Shown: piece after piece, positions 1-10,400 of the stretch
Layout of the letters: every line of letters starts with the position of its first letter
Numbering within the stretch: position 1 is the stretch's first letter
Made by a program: the position numbers and the translations under genes
Assembly: GCA_035771165.1 (NCBI GenBank)
Contig: JAWNZC010000337.1
Coordinates: 3,203,501-3,267,500, forward strand
Direction of reading: 5' to 3'
DNA length: 64,000 nt
Source: Paragorgia papillata
Taxonomy: Eukaryota > Cnidaria > Anthozoa > Scleralcyonacea > Coralliidae
The notes under the pieces: generated by a model
The model's input: the letters and a program-made list of their open reading frames with translations, nothing else
Database searches by the model: none
Told to the model about the DNA's origin: nothing

Positions 1-867
1 TTAACCCGTCTTTTTGTCAATAATTTGTTCGATGTTCCAGTCAGGGACTACGAACCAACCAGATTCACAACAAAACAAAGGTTTCTCATGTGGTGCAAAG
101 CGGCAGTAGTCGGTCCATTGATAGTTCTTACCAAGTGTTTTACTTGGCCAGACCGCTCTGAAATTCACGGGGGAACTTTAAGTGGGAAAAAGCTAGTGGC
201 ATGGTCCAAGAAGTTATCTCTTGCCACGGTTAAAGAAATAAAGAATCAGACGAAAACAACAGTGAATGATGTCATGGTTTCTTGTCTGTCTGGAGCTTTG
301 AGAAGATATCTTAAAGATCACTCCACTGAAAAACCACAAGACATCTGGGCAGCTGTGCCGGTTGACGTTAGAGCGACCAAAAATTCAATGAAGTTTAAAA
401 ACAAGTTTGCGTTAGTATTTCTCCGAGCGCCTGTTGGAGTGGAAGGCAATATTAATCAGTTGTTCGAGACAAAACACCGAATGGATGAAATAAAGAGATC
501 AGCAGAACCACTTGTTGCCGCAACCACGGTTCGTCTTCTCATGCTATTACCGCACTTTATTTCGAAGCCGATTCTCGATATTTTCTCACTAAAAATGTCC
601 TGTGTTTTGTCGAACGTGCCCGGGCCACAAGTAACTCTTACTATTGGCGGCAATGAAGCACTAGGAGGAGTGTTCTGGCCTCCAGCTCGCGCCGATATTG
701 CGTTGATGATGTCAATCTTTAGTTATAACGGTCATATCAACATCGGAGTGATGACAGATCAAGCCGTCATAGCACAACCCAAGGACATCGTGATCAATTT
801 TGAAAACCACTTCCAGGAGCTTTGTCACGCTATGAATATTGAACCAAAAGATCCGAAGAAGAAATAG
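1..867 (+). CDS. WSD1/DGAT-like acyltransferase, 3' terminal exon (partial)
   Basis: The frame is open from base 1 to a TAG at 865-867 (288 residues), so the gene continues to the left of the window. The protein looks like the C-terminal half of the wax-ester synthase/diacylglycerol O-acyltransferase family (WS_DGAT C-terminal domain). It has the domain entry motif TVNDVMVSCLSGALRRYL near residue 88, a PVDVR segment followed by the NKFALVFL strand, and the family motif SNVPGP near residue 208. The catalytic HHxxxDG motif belongs to the N-terminal half and would lie upstream, outside the window. The family joins an acyl-CoA to a fatty alcohol or diacylglycerol at the ER or lipid droplet; which substrate is used cannot be told here. 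The C-terminus is lysine-rich (KDPKKK), and I cannot tell whether this acts as a retention signal. The 3' end faces the 3' end of the carrier gene on the other strand. Confidence 0.85.
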   Translation, partial: LTRLFVNNLFDVPVRDYEPTRFTTKQRFLMWCKAAVVGPLIVLTKCFTWPDRSEIHGGTLSGKKLVAWSKKLSLATVKEIKNQTKTTVNDVMVSCLSGALRRYLKDHSTEKPQDIWAAVPVDVRATKNSMKFKNKFALVFLRAPVGVEGNINQLFETKHRMDEIKRSAEPLVAATTVRLLMLLPHFISKPILDIFSLKMSCVLSNVPGPQVTLTIGGNEALGGVFWPPARADIALMMSIFSYNGHINIGVMTDQAVIAQPKDIVINFENHFQELCHAMNIEPKDPKKK

Positions 868-932
868 AAAAGTTCGCTTTAGTACAATTTAGTGTTTTCA
901 GTATCAGATAAAAAATATTGATACAATTGTTA

Positions 933-938
933 AATAAA
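933..938 (+). terminator. poly(A) signal AATAAA of the acyltransferase gene
   Basis: A canonical AATAAA lies 66 bp after the stop codon in an AT-rich 3' UTR. Cleavage would be expected 10-30 bp downstream. Confidence 0.6.
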
Positions 939-1145
939 CTAATTTCATAAAATCTGGTGGACCATAGTCCATGGTAGAATAAAAAAAAATTCTACATTAA
1001 TTTAAATGACCTTATGGAGTTGCTTGCGACTATAAGGAGCTATTGACATGAGCCCGCGGGCTGTCCCGGCTAACCAACTGTTCGTGTCACAAAATTCTTT
1101 CCTCGGCCGCAAAAGGAGAAATTCTTCCATCTAAAGCCTGGCCTG

Positions 1146-1480
1146 GTTCTCACTTGTCGTAAGAATCGGGGATTTTTCCAGTCTCCGAGCGTCTGGGATT
1201 GTTACGACAAGTGTAAACATGGTTGAAGTAACGTCCCAGACAGTCACCGATCTGATCGGAAGCATCGCAAGAACCGGGATCATTTCTAATTGGAAAATGC
1301 ATCCCAGACGGTCGCCAACGATCGGGGATTTTTACGACTAGTTACGACACGTGTGAACACTGAAGAACACTGAAACCACTCGTCTGGGAACGATCGGGGA
1401 CAGGAAAAATCCCCGGCTGTCGTAAGAATCGCCAACAATCGGGGATAGAACTGTCCCCGATTATTACGACAAGTGAGAAC
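1146..1480. mobile_element. Foldback MITE, TIR GTTCTCACTTGTCGTAA
   Basis: The left end GTTCTCACTTGTCGTAA reappears inverted at 1464-1480. The interior repeats motifs such as CGGGGATTTTT and GTCTGGGA in both orientations. No coding potential and no clear target duplication were seen. Superfamily unknown. Confidence 0.6.
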
Positions 1481-1819
1481 TATAAGGCTTAAACTAAACC
1501 AATTTTTTGCAAATTTAGTTTATGTGAGTTTCAGAACCATAATACGATCCTAAACAGTCATGTGAGCAGCCCCTAAGATGCGTTATTGTTGATTACGAAG
1601 AAAACAATTATGCCGGGCGTATTTTTATTAGCAAAAGATTGCAAAAGATCGTGTATAAGTAGATATTAAAGGCGATAAGAAAAACATTAAAGTATGGAAG
1701 TCATAAATAAAACAGGCAGGTTGGTGAAATGTGGTCACATATATACGTAGGTTGGTTTCGCGAACTCCCCCACTTCACTGCATGACCAATGTTCTGTCAT
1801 TGTTTATTAAATTGCATGT

Positions 1820-2326
1820 TAGAGGTGAGCCGATGTTAAAAAAAAGCCGATTGCCGATATCGATTGTTAAAAGCCGATATTTCGCCACCATCGGCCGATT
1901 AATCGGCAAAACCGATGTTTGCTAACCTGATGCTCAGTGCTCCCGTTTTGTCGTTTTATTCATCTCAAGTTTTGCAATGAGAGGAAGTCATCAAGCCAAT
2001 TCTCGTATTTTGAACGCAACAAAACAAAAACAAAAACAGTCAAGTAGTCAGTAGTGTTTCCTTTATTTAAAATAATTTTGTATCAACAACTCAACAAGCG
2101 CAAAAATGCCAAACAAGGTAAAGAAAAGAATTGAAGTATACGATTGAATTTGAACGGGAGGGTTGCGGCTGTACACAGGCTATGATAAACGAGGACGAGA
2201 GAGCAGAAATACGAGGACGAGACAGTCGATCCGATCGTGAAAGACAATCGGCCGATGGCCGATTGTGAGAAAAACTAGCCGTTAATCGGCTCTGCCGATG
2301 CTTTGCCGATGATCGGCTCACCTCTA
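1820..2326. mobile_element. hAT-type non-autonomous element with 8-bp target duplication
   Basis: The ends TAGAGGTGAGCCGAT and ATCGGCTCACCTCTA are inverted repeats. They are flanked on both sides by TTGCATGT (1812-1819 and 2327-2334), a perfect 8-bp target-site duplication, which is the hAT superfamily hallmark. Subterminal regions are rich in GCCGAT motifs in both orientations, as expected for transposase-binding subterminal repeats. In the middle, a short ATG frame at 2106 (MPNKVKKR...) stops after about a dozen codons; it could be the remnant of a transposase start, but that is a guess. Confidence 0.85.
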
Positions 2327-2480
2327 TTGCATGTCGGAGGATTTTCTATGATCTACAACGAGCTCAGTCATTATTAAAAGAAAGTTCTGCCACAGCTTCT
2401 ATTTAAAAAATCTATCTATAGCTGCGATCGAGATTGCGAAGCCAATGGCGCCAGGGGACTAGCGTATAGTTAGTCCAGCG

Positions 2481-2503
2481 CCCCCCCCCCCCCCCCCCCC
2501 CCC
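2481..2503. repeat. Homopolymer run of 23 C
   Basis: An uninterrupted C run. Such runs are prone to length error in sequencing, so the true length is uncertain. Confidence 0.9.
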
Positions 2504-4409
2504 AATGGGCCCCTCTCTCAAATTTCCCAATCGCGAAAAGCGACAAGGCAGAGAAAAGTTAAGAATAGTATTCAGTAAACAAAAATTTCTAAATTTCTTA
2601 CTAATTTTGTCTCTAGAATTTAATCTCTAGAATTAAAGTGTCTGGAAACGCGTCCAAACTTTTCTCTTTTTGTTCACGTTTAAAGGGGGTCTACAGTCCG
2701 TTCTGCGCATGACCGGCGTGGAGTCCCCAAAACATGACATTCGTAGATAATTACATGAAGTACTCAGCTCAATGTAAACCGTTGGGAGAAAACAAAGGTA
2801 GGTAACATGGCAGAAAACCAAGCGATTCGGCGAAGATATCTCTTCGGATTTCTTCTATTTCTTTCGAAAATGTTTTATTTTGGGTACAAGTGATATGTTG
2901 CAGTTTCACACTTGCAGAACTGAACTGAACACAAGTTCTTTTCGATGTAACGAAGTAACAGGTGAGGTTAACCGCTCAACCGTGCAACAGAAATATTTTA
3001 ATAATCATCAAAATCACATAAAACAAAAGATTTGTGTACTTTGATAGCATCCTCAACATATATTTGTAGTAAGATTTTATTCATCGATTAAAACAGAGTT
3101 AAAAAGATTAAATAAAATACAATGTCGTTAAAAATAAATAAATAAAAGGATATCGATTAGAGAATAAATGTTTAAAGTACCCATATCGTGGCTCATTGTC
3201 ATCCTCGTTCCCAGGGCCTCCTCGGTACGCTGGAACGAGGATGGGCTCATTGTTAGCTGCTTTGACATTCTCTGCGGCATTTCCAGACAATTTAATTAGG
3301 GACTATGTTGAAATGCACGTCAATTAAAGAATATATTTAAATTCGCCTCAATCAAAGAAGTTTATAATTTTCATAACATTAATCTTCAAAATACAAATAA
3401 ATTATATCACTATTACAGTTTTTGCCACTGCAATAAAGAAGTGGTGTTCATTACGCCCCGTTCACACTATACCGCATAGCTTTTGTGCTGGCACGAAAAC
3501 CACACCGGATGGCCTTCTGTACACACACAAAATGCCTGTTCTGGCACAATTTCTGTGTTGGAGCACCGCTGCGCCGCTGCGATTTCGAAAGAGGTACATC
3601 TTTTATCGGATAGCTTTTTGTGCCCTTTCAGCTCCAATGAGAACGGCATAATTATTTGCCGTTTCATGCCGAATCTGTTCAGACTATACCGGATAGGTTT
3701 ACAGAAAAGAAGTTCATTATCTGATTTGATATCCACCGATAGTCACCTCGACTTGGGTGAATAATTGTTAAGTAATGCGCATTTTATTTTCGCAGATAAA
3801 CTGCATATTTCATTTTGCTCCAAATTAGTGCAGACTGCAGTCCTGCATCAGCTGAACAGTTGGCAGGCCTTATCACCTGGCTTATCAGATAGTAAATGAA
3901 TGAACGAATGATAGATGAATATTGAATAGAAAAAATGGTGGACGCTATATGTTTTTAGACCTTTTATAGGACGGTATTTTGGCCACACGATTTCACAGCT
4001 CAAAAGAAAAACCTATCACCGGGAATGAGTTAGTAATAAATTTCGTGTTGTTAAGGAGTGGCTTTTAGCGGTAAAATTTGATAAGTTTTACTGAACTTTA
4101 AAGATCTTATTGAATTTATGAATCTCTCTAATGAAAATATATTTTGTCGATGTGTTTCCACTGTTTGTTCCTAATAAGAATGTATGTTGGCTCAGTTTGT
4201 GTATGTTGTTTTGGTTAAAAGTGCTGGGCACCGTAAAAGTCCTGTTCAGATTGGTGCTCATGCCCGGCACGGTGGCCCGGTTTTTCGCTCGGGTACGATG
4301 TTCAGACTAGTGCCCATGCCCGGGCACTCGGGCACTCAGTCTGAACGCCGCCTTAATGTATAATGTATAATATAGAATTTTAAAATCCACGGCATTTTGC
4401 GAGAACCAA
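2504..4409. other. Intergenic region between convergent genes, no gene recognised
   Basis: Only short frames without coding character are present. There are fragments of repeat-like sequence: CCCCGTTCACAC at 3455 and related GTTCAGACTATACCGG direct copies near 3677, plus GCCCGGGCAC-type palindromic pieces at 4220-4350. They may be decayed MITEs. The 3' UTR of the carrier gene (minus strand) must lie just below 4410; a minus-strand AATAAA at 3783-3788 is a possible but unproven poly(A) signal. Confidence 0.4.
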
Positions 4410-7400
4410 TCACAAAATACTATCACCAAACTTCTTATATTGCTCAAAAGACATAAAAAACTAAACCTAAGTTAAGGAAAATTTAAATGCAAACAACGAA
4501 TAATGAATAAGTATAGGTAACAGCATGGCTTCGAGTGCAATTTTGGAAAAAAACATGCACGAGTGAGTTTTTCAAAGACTATCAAAGAAGGACGAGTGCT
4601 ATTTGAGGTCTTTGAAAAACTCACGAGTGCGTGTTTTTCCAAAATTGCACTCGAAACGATGCTATTACTTATTAATAATATACATGAAACGTTAGACAAA
4701 TGTTCTTCCGGCTACAAAGTTTACATACCACTCATTGCTCCACTTCTCGAAGCATAAATGGTTAAAAACTGCTTCGCTTTGTTCACTAAATACGTAAAAC
4801 GTTTTACTCATAGCATCTAACCTCTTCTAGTCTTCTTGCAGGAACTTTAATGACAATATTAAAGCAAAATTCACTCTGCATTTCATCGAAATGTTCTTCG
4901 ACAACTCTATGTTTTGGTCGCCATATTGGATTTTCTCGTGAGGGAAAACCATCCTTCAAAATCCGCATAAGCATTTCATTGGCTTTCCAGTAGTTTCCAG
5001 TTGTTTATTAGCCAATCAGAATGCTTAATACTCATTGAAATTTGCACTGTATTACACCTTTTCTGCACTGTATTACATTGAAATTGCACTCCCCTCGACC
5101 AATCAGGATGCAGTAATTTTGTCATGTATATTATTATAAATGTAATAGTCAATAATTAACACTTATTTACTGGCGCCGAGGGAAACAGTGTGATTTGTGG
5201 CCCCGAGACTGCCGTTGTTTCCCGAGGCGAAGCTGAGGGCAACAACAAGCAGTCGAGGGGCCACAAAACACACTATTTTCCCGAGGTACCAGTAAATAAG
5301 TGTTTTGTTATATATCCAGTGGAGCGGAACCTTCAGACATGTTTTGAATGAAGGAAAACTGGAGAAAACAAAGACAAACTGAACCTGACCATTTATTTCC
5401 GGTATTAAAATTTTTCCCTAGGGAAAAATAAATATGTTACCCGCTGCCATGGGATCGGGCTCTTGTTGTGCAGAGCAGAGCTTTAATTAATAACGCATGT
5501 ATATAGCCATTTGCACACTAAGACCCCGTTTACACTAGAGCAAAAGTATCCGGATTCACATTGTTTTTTATTCCTATGAGGATGAAAAACAATGTGAATC
5601 CGGAACTTTTGCTTTAGCGTAAACGGGGCCTAAGACCCCATTTACACGATGCCGGTACAATTTGAAAACGGAACAAAATCATGCCTGTATGCAAATACAG
5701 GCCAAAAAGTCTTGCGTTTACACGGTGCCGGTATAATATAATGACGGTTAGCATGTGACTATTCTCTTCCAATGAGAATTGAGACGACTTTGTGAATACT
5801 GCTGACCCGAATACTGTGGTCGTATATATCGTGATTACCGTCATCAAACTGTTATGGCACGGGCGTTTACACGATACCGGTTACTGTTCCGTTTCCATTT
5901 CATGCCGTCAAGGAACCCGTCTTCATTTTGTGCCGTTTTCATGTCATTTTTGTTCCGGTATCGTGTAAACGCAAGGCCTAAACGGCATGATTTTGTTCCG
6001 TTTTCAAATTGTACCGGCATCGTGTAAACGGGGTCTAAACTAAGATCTTGTTGTCAGGTTTGATTTGTTAGAGTTTATAATATAGGTTTTGGGTTAAAGT
6101 TAGAGTTATAATTGGGTTTGGAATATAGATGTTTGGGTTAGGATTAACTCAATTCCGAAGAAAGCAGTCTAAAATGTGGCTACGACGTTTTCTGTGACCA
6201 CGAGGATTCTTTATGTCTCAATAAATTTCGAAGATGTTTTAACAATTTTCACAATGTTTACTGCGCGCAAGAAATTGGTTTATTACAGTTAAGAATTTAG
6301 GAAGTAGTTACCTATTTGGGTTCGGGCAACTGTCTGTGACTGTTGTCTAACCCTAAATTCCACATGAGCGTGTTTCAAGATGATTGCCAATCTCGTTCGG
6401 AGAGCCCACGTTCCCCACCCGGGAAACGAGAGACTCTGGGATAATCCGTTTCAAATCACAGGATTCCTGTTATTCCGGTTGACGTACGCATGCGTAAATA
6501 TCCGAGCGGAATCTGGATAGTATGTTCACCTTGTTTGACTTTTCCCCAAATAAGTCAATAGGGTTGCTGGCGAAGCTCGAATTACAGCATCTACACACAT
6601 AGGGCGAAGATATCGATCGCGGGAACGTCTTCACTGGAGTCTTGTCGTCCGACATGGTTTTATTAATTCTACTTCCGGTCACTTCAGACCAACTCATGCT
6701 CACTATTCAGCCAATAACGTAACGATTTGAAACGGATTATCCCAGAGTCTCTCGTTTCCCGGGTGGGGAGCGTGGGCTCTGGGAACGAGATTGGATGATT
6801 GTTAACAATCAAATCACGCTTTGTAAACAATTAGCACAAGAAAGATCAACGCAGCCACAATGACTGAACTATTCCAAAAGGATACGACAATATTCCAGGG
6901 ACAAAGTCTAACAAAGTTAGGGATGAATCCACGATATAATGCAAGAAATCCTTCCGTTCGCAATGTCTTAAAAGAAAAATACAAATCATGAGTCAATTTC
7001 TATGTACATCAGGGCTATAGAGGTGTGCGAATCCGATCCAAATCCGATTCGCGGATTACACTTTCATGTACGTTCGGATTAGATATGTTGTGGTCTTTTT
7101 TTTCTCCGATCGAACTTTTTTTAACCCGGAACCTGGGTCAGAGCTGCCAGATTCGCCTCAACCTTTTGTTAGTCCAAACTCCATATCCAAGAAAAGGTCG
7201 AACTACTGCATAAAAAACTTTAAAAGTCACAACCAGAACAGTAGTTGATTGTACCCGAGTTGATTGCCTCATAAGTCAAGGACCTAACACGACGCAACAC
7301 GGCATAAAGAAGTGTAAATTTCCTTGTGTTTTGTCTTTGAATGCCTCGCTTTGATGTCAAGTCAAAAATAACACCAGCTTTAGACTAATTGGTGGCAAAA

Positions 7401-10400
7401 ACAGAAAAACGACGTACAGATATAACCTCGCATAAGCGCCATTTGAAGCGATATAAGTGCATTGGTTGATTTGTTATAAGATCTCGCATCTCAAGGTTCC
7501 TTTCAATTCCATGGAGTTTTGAAAAAGTACAGTAGCTGGAGAACCAGCCCACACTACAGCAGTACAGCTACTGTAACAATGACATACAGTAACATGTCGT
7601 AAATATACTTACAGTAAGTATACAGTCTAGGGAGTTTTTATAGATTTGTGGTCCACTTTCGCTATGACTCTTTAGATTCCGTTGGTTCATTAGTCTAGTC
7701 TAAAAATATAGATAACAGCAGAACTAAGCAAAAAGGTGGACAAGAAGCAGCAATCATCGACCAACATGTACCTAAAGGAAAATCATTGATTAAGGTCACT
7801 GGTTCAGTTATTCACGATTAACTTTACTGCATTAATTTAAAAATAATTTGCAACCTGCAGTACTATACCATACATGTTATCCATACGAAATGAACCGTTT
7901 GCAGTTACGATACAAACTGCTAAGCATAACAAATCTTGAATAAAGGTCTTTAATTAGAATACATCAAACGTGTATCTTTACAATCAAATTACTCCTAACG
8001 ATTTTTCAATGTGGCCGTGTCGAGGCATATCAAAGGCGCTTTAAGCAGCCGCCATTTGACACAGTTCAGACCATGCACGGATCCCAGCTAAGCCCTAGGT
8101 GTTGATTTTACGGAGGGAGGAAAACCGGAGAACCCGGCGAAAAACCTTCGGAGCACAGGAGAGACCAACTAAACTCTACTCACATGAGTCCCAAGCTCGA
8201 GAACGGGTTGTTCCCAGACGGTCACCCATCCAAGTACTAACCCCGTCTAACCGGGCTTAACTATTGGTGAGAGGCAGCGCCCTAACAGCACATGCCAACC
8301 GTGCTCCCCAAAGTCACGTATTGTGTAAAGAAAAGAAACTAGAACAAAATTGTGGAAATCTCTTAAAGTGGTTTGTTCTCGACAAAGGTGCATGGAAAAA
8401 GTTATTTCCGTGCTTTATCATATTGTTGAGATAATAAACAAAACGTGTTCATCATGGAGTATTCTGCGTCGTGTTCGCTGTCCGAGCACTTTATTGTTGT
8501 CTCTCTCTGCTCATAATTGTTGATTGACTTTCTCCATTTATTTACAAGCTTTGCCATTTGTAGTATGATAGGCTCAGTGCTGCATGCACGTGCGCTCTGC
8601 ATGGCTCTCATGCATGCATTGATTGCATTCCGTGCCATGCGGGGAAACTGAAAAAAACCTATAGACCATGGGCCGACCTCAAGAAATGTGATTTTTTGAT
8701 GCGCACATCTTGGAACCAAAGAAAATTTTTCACCAACATGTAGTATACATATAACAAATGAAAATTATCGGGTGTGTCAATCTGGAAACTTGCATATTAA
8801 GTAGGAAATTCGACGAATTCGTCAATTGTAAACTGAAACCGAAACCATGTTATGAACAGGTAGCCAATCAGCATCGTTGTTACTAAATCACGAGCCAATC
8901 ACGCGGCCTTAATTGTGAGAAGATCATTCGATCATTCAGATCGGTCCTTCAGTAAACTATGGCGTCTGACAATACAGGTCAGTCAGCCAAGAACTTCTGT
9001 GTTATGCATGTCGTAAATAATGCAAATTAAGTTCATTTACATATTTGTCGTGGTGTAAGTTTATTTTATTTGCGGCAAAATGGAAAATATTCTCGAGTAG
9101 AGGGCGAAATAGCTTGGGAATCGGAGTCGAATATGAAGTTGAACTTGGACTCCACGTGCGATTTTTCGCAAACATCGAGTTCTGAGGAAAGTTCTAAAAA
9201 ATAGGTACGCAATGCGTACATGCGTCTACGTTTAGGGCTACAGTATACATCATTTGCAACCACGTGACATTTGACACCACCTTGGTGGATTGCCGTTAAT
9301 TTCTAATACCCTTGCTAAAATAAACATGACGGTGAGCAGTGTGTCAACAGTGTTTGCCAAGCGAAAAATCAACCAATATGATGGTGACGTCATGTGCAAC
9401 AATCGATTCACACCATCTGATTTTCCTCATGATACATATCATTTAATAAAAACAACTACATGTACAGTACTTGCGGTAAGACATAACTGACTACTGTAGT
9501 AAGTAAATCCACATCACATGCACCAGGAGGAAAATTGAGTCCAGTTAATCAGATCATGTGATCATGGCCTTTGGTTGAAATAATCATCAAAGACACTGGC
9601 AGGCAGTGTAAATGTGTGATTAATATAACAACAGAGGACATAGCAATATACCAAATCAGGAAATAGCCAATTTAATTTGATAAAATACATATTAAAAACT
9701 TTTCAGAATGTTTGTTAATATTTGACTAGTTTAGCATGAGAATTTGCTACTACAATATTTAACAGTTACACCATGAGCTCGAGTCGTATATGAGCTCATA
9801 GCCAACGAGGCGCTTCGCCGAGTTGGCTATTAGTTCGTATACGACGAGAGCGAATGGTATAACTGTTTTATTATATAGCCAAGCACTGTACAAGAGACAA
9901 AATTACAGCGAAATGTTTGAAACGACAAACTTCCGGCATAGGCAACAGGCAACTAATACTTCCGCCATGCGTAATGATGCATTCACACAGAGTTTCTCGC
10001 TGAGCTGTTCGGCAAACAGCTTCAGTGAAATGTTGTATAAATGTTGTTCGAGAGGCAAGAAATGTGTTAAGCAGATGAACAAAAAAGATTAAAAGGCACC
10101 TTTATGAAGTCAAAAGGTGGGTCAGTTGTTTATATTAGCGTTGCTGTCGTGAAAAAGGTTTTGATTTCATGCAAAAATGAAACTGAAACACCTTCGGCAG
10201 TGAAACTAAATTACTTAGTTGGTTGTTTTTGAAAAAGAACATGCTTTTTACTACTCCAAATGCTTATCTAAATAAAAAAAGTCTGTTTACTGGTGATCTC
10301 CTACGAAATGTGTGTTGTGAGCTTGATTTTAACCGTGAGTTTCTTTGTTTGGCAACAAATTAATATCAACCCGCTAATTTAGTCGTGTTTCTGAAGTAAA

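Noticed and set aside
3455..3760. MITE starting CCCCGTTCACACTATACCG
   Set aside because: The repeats inside are mainly direct and imperfect; no matching right end could be defined.
6814..6885. C-terminal tail [20 protein letters not shown] of the carrier as the normal end
   Set aside because: The canonical helix-6 end [10 protein letters not shown] is found as a phase-compatible exon at 4460-4410, so this stretch is most likely intron read-through.
7951..8293. A genuine 5S rRNA gene
   Set aside because: Only the 3' half of 5S is matched, the rest is a shared non-5S body, and three dispersed copies exist.
8402..8719. 105-codon minus-strand frame ([16 protein letters not shown]...)
   Set aside because: No domain, lies within a carrier intron, and composition is not distinct from the surroundings.
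8959..9028. Possible first exon MASDNTG followed by GTCAGT on the plus strand
   Set aside because: A single short ATG and donor without any downstream exon; inside the carrier gene on the opposite strand.
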